This document shows positions 44,394-52,664 of a DNA stretch of 64,000 bases, piece by piece. Each line of letters begins with the position of its first letter. The first letter of the stretch is position 1. The notes under the pieces are model-generated. The model made no database searches. It was not told the DNA's origin and saw only the letters and a list, made by a program, of their open reading frames with translations. The DNA is from an uncultured Maribacter sp. (lineage in GTDB: Bacteria > Bacteroidota > Bacteroidia > Flavobacteriales > Flavobacteriaceae): the NCBI RefSeq assembly GCF_947500985.1, contig NZ_CANMTX010000004.1:186001-250000 (forward strand). The letters are read 5' to 3'. The position numbers and the translations under genes are program-made.

Positions 44394-44401
44394 TAATTTT
44401 G
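44394..44401 (+). promoter_or_regulatory. -7 promoter box for ferredoxin reductase
   Basis: TAATTTTG fits TANNTTTG, 25 bp before the ATG of the reductase gene; no -33 TTG is evident. Confidence 0.4.
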
Positions 44402-44426
44402 AAGGATATTACATAGAATTGAAGTA

Positions 44427-45485
44427 ATGATTAAGACCGATATATTGATTATTGGCGCAGGACCTACGGGTCTTTTTGCCGTTTTTGAAGCAGGACTCCT
44501 AAAATTAAAATGCCATTTAATAGATGCTTTGCCACAGGCAGGCGGACAGTGTTCTGAAATTTATCCTAAAAAACCTATTTATGATATCCCTGGTTTTCCA
44601 GAGGTATTGGCGGGTGATTTGGTAGATAATTTAATGGAGCAAATTAAGTCTTTTCAACCAGGGTTTACTCTAGGTGAGCGTGCAGAAACAATCAAAAAAT
44701 TAGATGACGGTACATTTGTAGTAACCACAAATAAAGGTACTGAGCATAATGCGCCGATTGTTGCAATTGCTGGAGGTTTAGGAAGTTTTGAGCCAAGAAA
44801 ACCATTGTTAGATAATTTGTCAAAATTTGAAGACAACGGTGTGGCTTACATGATTAAAGATCCTGAAGTATACCGTGATAAAAAAGTAATTATAGCTGGT
44901 GGCGGTGATTCTGCCCTAGACTGGAGTATTTTCTTAGCAGATGTAGCTTCTCAAGTAACTTTGGTGCATAGAAGAAATGAATTTAGAGGAGCTTTAGATT
45001 CTGTTGAGAAGGTTCAAGAATTAAAAAACCAAGGTAAAATTAATCTGATTACACCTGCAGAGATTATTGGTCTTAATGGTGAAGAGAAATTAGAATCTGT
45101 TTTAATCAGAAAGATTTCTGATGCTAAGGAAGAGATTACTTTAGAGGTAGATAATTTTATTCCTTTATTTGGACTCTCTCCAAAATTGGGTCCGATTGGC
45201 GACTGGGGATTAGAGATAGAGAAAAATGCTATTAAAGTAGATACGTTCGATTATCAAACCAATATTTCAGGAATATATGCCATAGGTGATGTAAATACAT
45301 ACCCAGGTAAATTAAAACTGATTCTTTGTGGTTTTCACGAAGCAACATTGATGTGTCAAAGTGCCTTTCAAAAAATTCATCCAGATAAAAAGTATGTCAT
45401 GAAATATACTACCGTAGGTGGTGTAAGTGGTTTTGATGGAACAAAAAAGGAAGCGCCAAAAGCGGTAGTAAAAGCGATAGAGTAA
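44427..45485 (+). CDS. thioredoxin-reductase-like ferredoxin-NAD(P)H reductase
   Basis: 352 residues. FAD-binding IIGAGPTGLFA (near 7-17) and a QAGGQCSEIYPKKPIYDIPG segment typical of this FNR group, NAD(P)-binding IIAGGGDSALDWS near 155, and the C-terminal FAD motif YAIGDVNTYPGKLKL. The redox-active CxxC of true thioredoxin reductases is absent, which points to the ferredoxin/flavodoxin reductase class. The 2Fe-2S ferredoxin 70 bp downstream is its probable partner. The gap between the two carries a TGAGCGCAGTCGAAGG palindrome half. Confidence 0.92.
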   Translation: MIKTDILIIGAGPTGLFAVFEAGLLKLKCHLIDALPQAGGQCSEIYPKKPIYDIPGFPEVLAGDLVDNLMEQIKSFQPGFTLGERAETIKKLDDGTFVVTTNKGTEHNAPIVAIAGGLGSFEPRKPLLDNLSKFEDNGVAYMIKDPEVYRDKKVIIAGGGDSALDWSIFLADVASQVTLVHRRNEFRGALDSVEKVQELKNQGKINLITPAEIIGLNGEEKLESVLIRKISDAKEEITLEVDNFIPLFGLSPKLGPIGDWGLEIEKNAIKVDTFDYQTNISGIYAIGDVNTYPGKLKLILCGFHEATLMCQSAFQKIHPDKKYVMKYTTVGGVSGFDGTKKEAPKAVVKAIE

Positions 45486-45502
45486 ATAAACTAAAATATC
45501 AT

Positions 45503-45520
45503 CCTGAGCGCAGTCGAAGG
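45503..45520. repeat. TGAGCGCAGTCGAAGG intergenic repeat
   Basis: CCTGAGCGCAGTCGAAGG is one arm of the same palindrome family found at 21912-21969. It lies between the reductase and ferredoxin genes. Confidence 0.65.
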
Positions 45521-45555
45521 GCTACAATGCTATAAGTTTGAAAAATTATTATTGA

Positions 45556-45888
45556 ATGACTGATATTAAAATAAAAATAACAGACCGAGATGGAGTGTTA
45601 CACGAAATAGACGCCCCGACCGATATGAACATGAACCTTATGGAGGTAGTTCGTTCTTATGAACTTGCACCAGAAGGTACAATTGGTATTTGTGGAGGTA
45701 TGGCTATGTGTGCTTCGTGTCAATGTTATGTATTATCAGACACAGAACTTCCAGAAATGGGAGATGATGAAGAAGCTATGTTATCAGAGGCTTTCAATGT
45801 AAAAGATAATTCGCGCTTAGGCTGTCAATTACATATCACCGAAGATATGGACGGGCTAGAAGTAGAGCTTGCACCAGAAGAGCTATAA
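45556..45888 (+). CDS. adrenodoxin-type 2Fe-2S ferredoxin
   Basis: 110 residues. Cluster ligands follow the pattern C-x5-C-x2-C in GICGGMAMCASCQC (near 55-65) with the fourth Cys in RLGCQLHIT. It carries electrons from the adjacent reductase to Fe-S biogenesis or an oxygenase. The ISC-type ferredoxin role fits the Mrp and Nfu neighbours but is inferred. The acidic C-terminus (DMDGLEVELAPEEL) is typical of vertebrate-type ferredoxins. Confidence 0.92.
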   Translation: MTDIKIKITDRDGVLHEIDAPTDMNMNLMEVVRSYELAPEGTIGICGGMAMCASCQCYVLSDTELPEMGDDEEAMLSEAFNVKDNSRLGCQLHITEDMDGLEVELAPEEL

Positions 45889-45971
45889 ACGTCATTGATA
45901 GGAAACGAGATGTAATCGAAATTCACGCAGCTATCTGCTTAATTAATTTTAAAAGCTCGTGTTACTCTATG

Positions 45972-45997
45972 TTGGAAAATAAATTTTTATTTTCCAA
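45972..45997. terminator. AT-rich perfect hairpin between convergent genes
   Basis: TTGGAAAATAAA and TTTATTTTCCAA form a 12-bp perfect stem with a 2-base spacer, between the convergent ferredoxin and exporter genes. It may act as a bidirectional terminator, though it is not GC-rich. Its right arm runs into the heptamer repeat. Confidence 0.45.
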
Positions 45998-46074
45998 AAG
46001 CCAAAAGCCAAAAGCCAAAAGCCAAAAGCCAAAAGCCAAAAGCCAAAAGCCAAAAGCCAAAAGCCAAAAGCCAA
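45994..46074. repeat. CCAAAAG heptanucleotide tandem repeat, 11 copies
   Basis: Eleven perfect copies of CCAAAAG (45994-46070) plus four more bases. It ends 1 bp before the exporter stop codon on the minus strand, so the transcript would carry CTTTTGG repeats in its 3' untranslated region. A perfect array of this length is prone to copy-number change. Confidence 0.95.
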
Positions 46075-46075
46075 C

Positions 46076-47815
46076 TTATATCCTAGCTTGGTACGTAAAC
46101 AAGTTATGGTATCTGCCTTCTTTTGCAATCAACTCTTCGTGAGTGCCTTGTTCTGCAATACGTCCATTTTCAATAACTAAAATTTGATTTGCTTTTCTAA
46201 TAGTGCTTAATCTGTGGGCAATGACGAAAGTTGTTCTTCCTTTGGTAAGTTCGGCTAAACTCTTTTGAATTAAAGCTTCACTTTCGGTATCAAGGTTAGA
46301 GGTAGCTTCATCTAAAATTAAAATTCTTGGATTTGCTAGAACCGCACGTGCGATAGCAATACGTTGACGTTGTCCACCAGATAATTTTACACCACGCTCA
46401 CCAATAACTGTATTTAATCCTTCTTCAAATCTATCTGTAAACTCATCAACATACGCTGCTTTAATAGCGGCTTGTAACTCTTCTTCAGAAGCATCTGGTC
46501 TGGGGAAGAGAATGTTTTCTCTAATTGTACCTTCAAATAGAAAATCGTCTTGTAAAACAACACCTAAGTACTGCCTAAAACTAGTAAGGTCAACTTTTGA
46601 TAAATCTGTTCCATCTATGGTAATCTCTCCAGAATCAGGATTCAAGAAACTTGCTGCCAAACCGGCGATTGTAGATTTACCAGAACCAGAACTACCAACT
46701 AAAGCAATAACATCACCAGATTTTGCTTCAAAACTGATGTTGTGCAAAACATCTTTGTCTTCTTCGTAGGCAAATGATACATCATTGAAAACCATGTCGC
46801 CTTTAATATTGGATAGTGTTATCGTTCTATCTTTTTCATCAGATTCAGAAACCTTGTTCATTAACTCTTCGGTACGGTCTAAACCTGCTAAAGCTTCTGT
46901 CAATTGGCTTCCTATATTGCTCATTTGTACAATTGGTGCTACCATAAGGGCAAGAAGAAAAGTGAACTCAAAATACTCACCAGTAGTTAATTCTCCCTGC
47001 ATCATTTTATAACCACCAAAGCCCATCATAATACCTGTAGTTGCCAAGCCTAATAAGAAAGTAGAAGCGCTAGTCATAAATGCTGTAGCTGTTAAACTCT
47101 TCTTTACATTTTGGTATAATTTATCTACACCTTCTTCAAAAACCTTACTTTCTTGTTCTTCGGCATTAAATCCTTTTATAACACGAATACCACCTAGGGT
47201 TTCTGTCAATCTTCCTTTTACCTCCGCATTTATTTTTCCGCGTTCCCTGAAAACAGGCCTTATAATTTTAAAAGCTTTCAGTGCAATCAGTGCAAAAAGA
47301 ATAAGGGGTACAAAAGTCAATAGTGTCATTGTAGGGCTAATTCTAAGTAATAAAATTAGAGAAACTACGGCGGTAATTGTACCACCTACAAGTTGCACGA
47401 GCCCGGTACCTATTAAGTTTCTCACGCCTTCAACATCACTCATAATTCTAGAAACTAAAGAACCAGATTTTGTATTGTCAAAAAAGCGAATAGGTAGTGA
47501 AAGTACCTGTTTTTGTACTTGAGATCGCAATTCAGAAATCATGAACTGCGCCTGTATACTTAATACTTTAGTTAATAAGAAAGACATAACTGCCTGTACT
47601 AAAAAAGCAAAAATTACAACAGCTACCAATATTTTTAATAGGTCGTAATCTTTATTGGGTACAATATCATCTAAAAAATACCGTAGCGACACCGGAGCAA
47701 CAAAACTTGATGCTTTACTAATTATAATGAGTAATAAACCTAGCAAAACCAGTTTTCTACGTGGCCATATAATAGTCTTAAATGCGGTTAGGATACTTAC
47801 TTTTTTTTCTGCCAT
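46076..47815 (-). CDS. MsbA-like ABC exporter (fused membrane and ATPase domains)
   Basis: 579 residues. The membrane domain (about 1-310, six helices) is followed by an ATPase domain with Walker A GSSGSGKST, signature LSGGQRQRIAIARA, Walker B ILILDEATSNLD and switch His in IAHRLSTI. This half-transporter type works as a homodimer and exports lipids, peptides or drugs. The substrate cannot be assigned; MsbA-like lipid flipping is possible. A perfect heptamer array directly follows its stop codon. Confidence 0.92.
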   Translation of the reverse strand: MAEKKVSILTAFKTIIWPRRKLVLLGLLLIIISKASSFVAPVSLRYFLDDIVPNKDYDLLKILVAVVIFAFLVQAVMSFLLTKVLSIQAQFMISELRSQVQKQVLSLPIRFFDNTKSGSLVSRIMSDVEGVRNLIGTGLVQLVGGTITAVVSLILLLRISPTMTLLTFVPLILFALIALKAFKIIRPVFRERGKINAEVKGRLTETLGGIRVIKGFNAEEQESKVFEEGVDKLYQNVKKSLTATAFMTSASTFLLGLATTGIMMGFGGYKMMQGELTTGEYFEFTFLLALMVAPIVQMSNIGSQLTEALAGLDRTEELMNKVSESDEKDRTITLSNIKGDMVFNDVSFAYEEDKDVLHNISFEAKSGDVIALVGSSGSGKSTIAGLAASFLNPDSGEITIDGTDLSKVDLTSFRQYLGVVLQDDFLFEGTIRENILFPRPDASEEELQAAIKAAYVDEFTDRFEEGLNTVIGERGVKLSGGQRQRIAIARAVLANPRILILDEATSNLDTESEALIQKSLAELTKGRTTFVIAHRLSTIRKANQILVIENGRIAEQGTHEELIAKEGRYHNLFTYQARI

Positions 47816-47840
47816 ATTTGTTTAATTTTCCACTGCCTTG

Positions 47841-47856
47841 TCGAGCGAAGTCGAGA
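47841..47856. repeat. TCGAGCGAAGTCGAGA intergenic repeat
   Basis: A copy of the TCGAGCGNAGTCGA palindrome family, 25 bp upstream of the exporter start and between divergent genes. Confidence 0.6.
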
Positions 47857-47932
47857 CTAAAAGACAAGAAGTCGCAAGTTACTTCAATTCTAAAGTTTTA
47901 CCGAATCTAGAATAGGTTTTGATAATCACTAA

Positions 47933-47959
47933 TTGTATCAATAAAGGTTTTTATATTTG
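47933..47959 (+). promoter_or_regulatory. promoter of the TPM-domain gene
   Basis: TTG at 47933-47935 and TATATTTG at 47952-47959 (16-bp spacer), 20 bp before the ATG. Confidence 0.5.
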
Positions 47960-47979
47960 AGTATCTTGATTACCAACCA

Positions 47980-49023
47980 ATGCTTAAAAAAACAATTCTT
48001 CTATTCTTATTAGTCACATTTTATGCAAATGCGCAAGAACAATACTACGAACTGCGCGATTTTGTAACTGACAGTGCAGGCATTTTTACTTCAAATCAAA
48101 TTTTAGAGTTAAATCAGCGATTAGTAGAACTAGAGGAGAGTACCACAAATCAACTTGTTGTAGTAACTATAGAAGAGTTAGGGTTTGATACCATAGAAAC
48201 GTATGCCAATGGGCTGTTCAACCAAAATGGAATAGGTCAAGAAGGTAAGGATAACGGATTACTTATTTTGTTTTCAGAAATAGATAGAGAAGTAAGAATA
48301 GAGGTAGGCTACGGATTGGAACCGTACATTACAGATGCCGTTGCATCAAGAATTATTAGAAATACGATGATTCCTAATTTTAAAGAGGAAGCTTATTTTA
48401 CGGGTATTAATGAAGCTAGTAATCAGCTCATAGAATTTTTGAATAACCCAGAGGCATTAGACGAGTTTAAAAAAGAGATTAAAGACGAAGAAAGTAATAG
48501 TCAGCTTATAGGGTATATATTTCTTGGTTTCTTTCTTTTGATATTTGTCGGTGTAGGCGGTTTTTTCTTTTATAGAAGTTATAAGAATATTATTGAAGTT
48601 TTTCGAGGAATGTTAATGGGTAAGCTAGGATTGTTACCAGGATTGTTTATGCTGATTGCGGGTTCATTATCATCTTTATTCGGTTTGGTTTTTATGCTAG
48701 CTCCAGTAACTGTGGTCTATAGCATATTTACGTCCAGTCAATCTATAATGGGAGAGATAGTAGATAGTCCAAAATTGTTGTTATGGGTATTGCTTCCATT
48801 TTTTGGTATTGCCATAATTATAGCTTTTGTAAAATTAAAATTATCGGGTAAAGAAGATTTAAATATATCTTGGGTCAAGAATGACAAGACCTATTACAGA
48901 AAAACATTCTCGTCTTCTGGAACACATTCTTTTGGTTCGGGTAGCGGTTCTTCTGGAGGTGGTAGTTCATTTTCCGGCGGTGGAGGAAGTTCTGGCGGTG
49001 GCGGATCAAGCGGAAGTTGGTAA
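47980..49023 (+). CDS. TPM-domain (YgcG-like) membrane protein
   Basis: 347 residues. Signal peptide ending YANAQ (about 18), TPM domain (about 25-165: FVTDSAGIFTS, LVVVTIEELG, GKDNGLLILFS, VRIEVGYGLEPYITDA), then helices near 177-198, 215-245 and 265-287, and a Gly/Ser-rich tail of about 40 residues. TPM domains have been linked to phosphatase-like activity and envelope or photosystem maintenance, and in Bacteroidota the family often neighbours LemA, which is absent here. Function in this context unknown. Confidence 0.85.
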   Translation: MLKKTILLFLLVTFYANAQEQYYELRDFVTDSAGIFTSNQILELNQRLVELEESTTNQLVVVTIEELGFDTIETYANGLFNQNGIGQEGKDNGLLILFSEIDREVRIEVGYGLEPYITDAVASRIIRNTMIPNFKEEAYFTGINEASNQLIEFLNNPEALDEFKKEIKDEESNSQLIGYIFLGFFLLIFVGVGGFFFYRSYKNIIEVFRGMLMGKLGLLPGLFMLIAGSLSSLFGLVFMLAPVTVVYSIFTSSQSIMGEIVDSPKLLLWVLLPFFGIAIIIAFVKLKLSGKEDLNISWVKNDKTYYRKTFSSSGTHSFGSGSGSSGGGSSFSGGGGSSGGGGSSGSW

Positions 49024-49070
49024 ATTTCAAGTACATTTATACATCTCAAGTAATCATTAAAATAGTAGCT

Positions 49071-51248
49071 ATGAGCAGAATTATTTATTTGTTGGCATTT
49101 GTATTGGTTTTATCATGTAAGACTAATAAGCCAGAGAAGGGTGAAATAGAAAAATGGGAAGCTCAAGCAGCTAATGTTGAAATAATAAGAGATGATTTTG
49201 GAGTACCTCATATTTATGGAAAGACAGATGCCGATGCCGTATTCGGGTTGTTATATGCACAATGCGAAGATGATTTTAATCGCGTGGAGCAAAACTACAT
49301 TTGGGCGACTGGTAGGTTGGCAGAAGTAGATGGCGAAGAAGCGTTGTATAGTGATTTACGTGCAAAGCTATTTATGACAGAAGAAGAGGCTAAAGCAAAT
49401 TATGAAAAGAGTCCCGCTTGGTTGAAAGAATTATGTGATGCCTTTGCCGATGGGGTTAATTATTATTTATACACGCACCCAAAAGTAAAACCGAGATTAT
49501 TGACACATTTCGAACCTTGGATGCCAATGTACTTTAGCGAAGGATCTATTGGCGGAGATATTGAGCGTATTTCAACAAAGAAGATAGCCGCTTTTTATGA
49601 GAGCAATATGGCTTTGCCAGAAATGGAAGCGATACAGTTGCAAAAAGAAAAAGAAGTAGAAGAGCCACAAGGGTCTAACGGAATTGCTATTTCAGGTAAA
49701 TTAACCCAATCTGGTAATCCGTTATTATTGATAAATCCGCATACCTCATTTTACTTTAGGGGAGAAGTTCATGTAGTTTCTGAGGAAGGATTAAATGCTT
49801 ATGGTGCTGTAACTTGGGGTCAGTTTTTCGTTTACCAAGGATTCAATGAAAAAACCGGTTGGATGCATACATCAACTTATACAGATGTTATGGATGAATT
49901 CAAGGAAATGATTGTTAAGAACGATGATAATTTATTCTATCAATATGGAGAAGAATTACGACCCGTACAATCATCTGAGATAGTGTTGAAATATCTTGAT
50001 GGTAAAAAGTTAAAAGAAAAAAAATACTCGGCATATAGAACCCATCACGGACCGATAACTCATGTCGCCGAAGGACAATGGACAGCATCGGCGATGATGT
50101 GGGAACCAGTAAAAGCATTAGAGCAGTCATTTATTCGCTCTAAGCAAAGTGGTTACAAAGGTTTTCGTGAAATGATGGATATCCGTACCAATTCTAGTAA
50201 CAACACCGTGTATGCAGATGCGGAAGGTAACATCGCTTATTTTCATGGTAATTATGTTCCAAAACGAGATGTTCAATTTAATTATACAAAACCGGTTGAC
50301 GGTAGTAATCCTAAAACTGATTGGCAAGGCTTACATTCCGTTGATGAAAATATCTTAGTTCTCAATCCAGAAAATGGGTGGATACAAAACTGTAATTCTA
50401 CACCCTATACATCAGCTTTAGAATTTAGTCCGAAGAAAGAAGATTACCCAAACTACATGTCTAAAGACCAAGAGAATTTTAGAGGGGTTCATGCGATAGA
50501 ATTATTGACGGATAGAAAAGGATATACGGTAGATAGTTTAATTCAATTAGCCCATGACCCTTACTTGCCAGCATTTAAAGTGTTGATACCTGGTTTGGTG
50601 AAAGAATATAATTCGCATGACGATAAGAATCCGAAATTGAAAGAGCCTATTGAGATTCTTGAAAATTGGGATTATACTACGGGCGAAGATCAAGTAGCTA
50701 TGACTTTGGCGCATTTTTATGGCACGGCTATGGGTAAAAGAGCAAAACACCCAGAAAATATCAGTGATATGGAACGCATGACCTATTTCGGTACCCATAC
50801 AGAAGAATCGTTGAAAATTTTTGAAGAAGTGATCGATCAGTTAACAGCTGATTTTGTGACATGGAAAATACCGTGGGGAGAGGTGAATAGATATCAAAGA
50901 ATTACAGGAGATATCGTTCAACATTTCGATGATACTAAGCCTAGTATCCCTATTGGTTTTGCTTCAGGAAGGTGGGGAGCTTTGGCTGCCTATGGTGCTC
51001 GTTATACAACAGAAGGTGCGAAAAAATTATATGGTACAAGAGGTAATAGTTTTGTAGCAGTTGTAGAATTTGGAGAGAAGGTACAAGCTAAAAGTATGTT
51101 GGCTGGCGGACAAAGTGGAGATCCTTCTTCACCACACTTTGATGATCAAATTATTAGATATAAGAATGTAGATTGGAAAGAAGTACCTTTTTATCGTGAA
51201 GATGTTTTGAAAAGAGCAGAAGAGACTTATGTACCTGGTAAACGATAA
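49071..51248 (+). CDS. penicillin-acylase-family Ntn hydrolase lipoprotein
   Basis: 725 residues from the ATG at 49071. An upstream ATG overlapping the previous gene would add 18 residues before the signal peptide and is rejected. Lipobox LVLSC near residue 14. Alpha-chain region opens VEIIRDDFGVPHIYG, and the autocatalytic cleavage site is EEPQGSNGIAIS with nucleophile Ser202, giving a beta chain that opens SNGIAIS. Later LINPHTSFYF and NTVYADAEGNIAYFHGNY fit the family. Such enzymes hydrolyse penicillin G, cephalosporin side chains or acyl-homoserine lactones; the natural substrate here is unknown. Confidence 0.92.
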   Translation: MSRIIYLLAFVLVLSCKTNKPEKGEIEKWEAQAANVEIIRDDFGVPHIYGKTDADAVFGLLYAQCEDDFNRVEQNYIWATGRLAEVDGEEALYSDLRAKLFMTEEEAKANYEKSPAWLKELCDAFADGVNYYLYTHPKVKPRLLTHFEPWMPMYFSEGSIGGDIERISTKKIAAFYESNMALPEMEAIQLQKEKEVEEPQGSNGIAISGKLTQSGNPLLLINPHTSFYFRGEVHVVSEEGLNAYGAVTWGQFFVYQGFNEKTGWMHTSTYTDVMDEFKEMIVKNDDNLFYQYGEELRPVQSSEIVLKYLDGKKLKEKKYSAYRTHHGPITHVAEGQWTASAMMWEPVKALEQSFIRSKQSGYKGFREMMDIRTNSSNNTVYADAEGNIAYFHGNYVPKRDVQFNYTKPVDGSNPKTDWQGLHSVDENILVLNPENGWIQNCNSTPYTSALEFSPKKEDYPNYMSKDQENFRGVHAIELLTDRKGYTVDSLIQLAHDPYLPAFKVLIPGLVKEYNSHDDKNPKLKEPIEILENWDYTTGEDQVAMTLAHFYGTAMGKRAKHPENISDMERMTYFGTHTEESLKIFEEVIDQLTADFVTWKIPWGEVNRYQRITGDIVQHFDDTKPSIPIGFASGRWGALAAYGARYTTEGAKKLYGTRGNSFVAVVEFGEKVQAKSMLAGGQSGDPSSPHFDDQIIRYKNVDWKEVPFYREDVLKRAEETYVPGKR

Positions 51249-51277
51249 TTTTAAAGGTGAATTAAAGCAGAACAGTT

Positions 51278-51931
51278 CTACATTGATTCTTTTGTAACGA
51301 TTAAAGTCGCTTTAGAACCTGCAGATAATAACCATTTATTAGAATAGATTAATTCACCTTTGTCATTGTAAACATCTACCTGTGCGGTATTCGGCGCTGA
51401 AGAACCATGGTTTAAAGCTTCGAAGTCTAAGCGATTAAACCCATCTTGTAAATCAACATTAATACCTTTGAATCCACCTGTTAACAAAAGGTTCTGTTCA
51501 ACAACCATATCGTTCATGTATATCTTTACACGGTCTCCATCTACATATTCGTGATCTCTGCAAACTATGCCTATAAATTTTCCGCTACTCTTTACATCGC
51601 CTAGATATTGGTCTGCAAAATACTGACCAGAACCACCTAATCGTTCACCCGGACCAATACGTGGATCTATTTTCATACCTGCGCCCGCTTGCACCAATTC
51701 TTCATCACGTAGCATTTTTACAGGGTTTGGAGCGGTCATATCTACACTGGGCTGTTCTTTAATTAAATTAGGCATATTAAGAACAGATCCCTTATTTGGA
51801 GTGCCACTAGAATTAATAGGGTTTACCTTATCAATCTTAAGCGGTTTTGATGTAGGTAAATCTGTTTGAGCAGACACCTTAATCGCTGCAAAAGAGAATA
51901 AAATAATAAAAAGAAAAAAAAGTTTTCTCAT
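51278..51931 (-). CDS. secreted protein of unknown function
   Basis: 217 residues from the ATG at 51931. An in-frame ATG at 51976 would add 15 residues before the signal peptide and is rejected. Signal peptide ends VSAQ, then a Pro/Asn-rich linker with NPINSSGTPNKGS and a beta-rich C-terminal half (GGSGQYFADQYLGDV, VDGDRVKIYMND, GFNRLDFEALNHG, LLSAGSKATLIV). It resembles a conserved flavobacterial exported protein, but I cannot name a family. Converges with the acylase gene at a 29-bp gap. Confidence 0.75.
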   Translation of the reverse strand: MRKLFFLFIILFSFAAIKVSAQTDLPTSKPLKIDKVNPINSSGTPNKGSVLNMPNLIKEQPSVDMTAPNPVKMLRDEELVQAGAGMKIDPRIGPGERLGGSGQYFADQYLGDVKSSGKFIGIVCRDHEYVDGDRVKIYMNDMVVEQNLLLTGGFKGINVDLQDGFNRLDFEALNHGSSAPNTAQVDVYNDKGELIYSNKWLLSAGSKATLIVTKESM

Positions 51932-52046
51932 CGAATCTTTAATATGATGAAATAAAGATAACAAATACCCTGCCATGGGTACTTAAGGCTTCGTTAAAAA
52001 ACTGTCGATTGAACTATAATTCGTTGAAATGATTGTTCTGACGGAC

Positions 52047-52214
52047 TTAATCAGAATCTTCTTCTTGTTTTTGCTCGGTTTTGATAAAATTGCCGTTGAT
52101 CATTTTTTCTTCTTCATATATGACATTTGATATGCCTACCATAAATGCGGCAATGAGAAGTATTACCTTTCTTTTTAACCAAAGAAAGGCTTTGTTTATT
52201 TTTTTGAAATACAT
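52047..52214 (-). CDS. 55-residue putative small membrane protein
   Basis: ATG at 52214, stop at 52047-52049. MYFKKINKAFLWLKRK is followed by a hydrophobic stretch (VILLIAAFMVGISNVIY), then an acidic hydrophilic tail ending KQEEDSD. The positive-inside N-terminus and single helix suggest a small inner-membrane protein. No family is recognised. Confidence 0.5.
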   Translation of the reverse strand: MYFKKINKAFLWLKRKVILLIAAFMVGISNVIYEEEKMINGNFIKTEQKQEEDSD

Positions 52215-52297
52215 AATAGTGATGATAAATGGTGAATACTAGTTATCATATGTGTACGCTTGGTACACATTAAAATAGCTTAAGAAGCTATGTTCTA

Positions 52298-52660
52298 TTA
52301 TGCGATTCTTTGATATTTAGAAGTAATTGTTTTACATAGAAAAACAGCGTTGTTTATGGAAGATTGGTATACTAAAAGGGTATCATTTTGAACGCTTATG
52401 ATTTGATTTATGTGATTGCCGTAGTTTTTGGATAAAATAATGAAAGTAATAAAAACGTCAGCAATAGAAGAGATAAGTGCAGGACTTTCAGTTTCATACG
52501 TCGCAGCATTGTTTTCTGAATGTTGAACATGTTGAGAAGGAGCGTATAAAGAAATTTTAAAATTAGCACGCGTAGTATGTCGATAATTAAGAGTACAGTG
52601 CTGTGCTGTAAGTCCGATTAAAAGACATAGAGATACTACATATGTAAAAATCTTCTTCAC
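52298..52660 (-). CDS. hypothetical exported small protein
   Basis: 120 residues, beginning 4 bp after the dipeptidase stop, so it is probably the last gene of that operon. The N-terminus MKKIFTYVVSLCLLIGLTAQ is a signal peptide. The mature part contains HCTLNYRH, HVQHSE and a hydrophobic segment near 70-85, with no known motif. His and Cys are frequent near the N-terminus, but no clear metal site can be drawn. Confidence 0.5.
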   Translation of the reverse strand: MKKIFTYVVSLCLLIGLTAQHCTLNYRHTTRANFKISLYAPSQHVQHSENNAATYETESPALISSIADVFITFIILSKNYGNHINQIISVQNDTLLVYQSSINNAVFLCKTITSKYQRIA

Positions 52661-52664
52661 TAAA

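Noticed and set aside
45994-46074. Heptamer array as a CRISPR
   Set aside because: Units are 7 bp with no spacers and no cas genes occur nearby.
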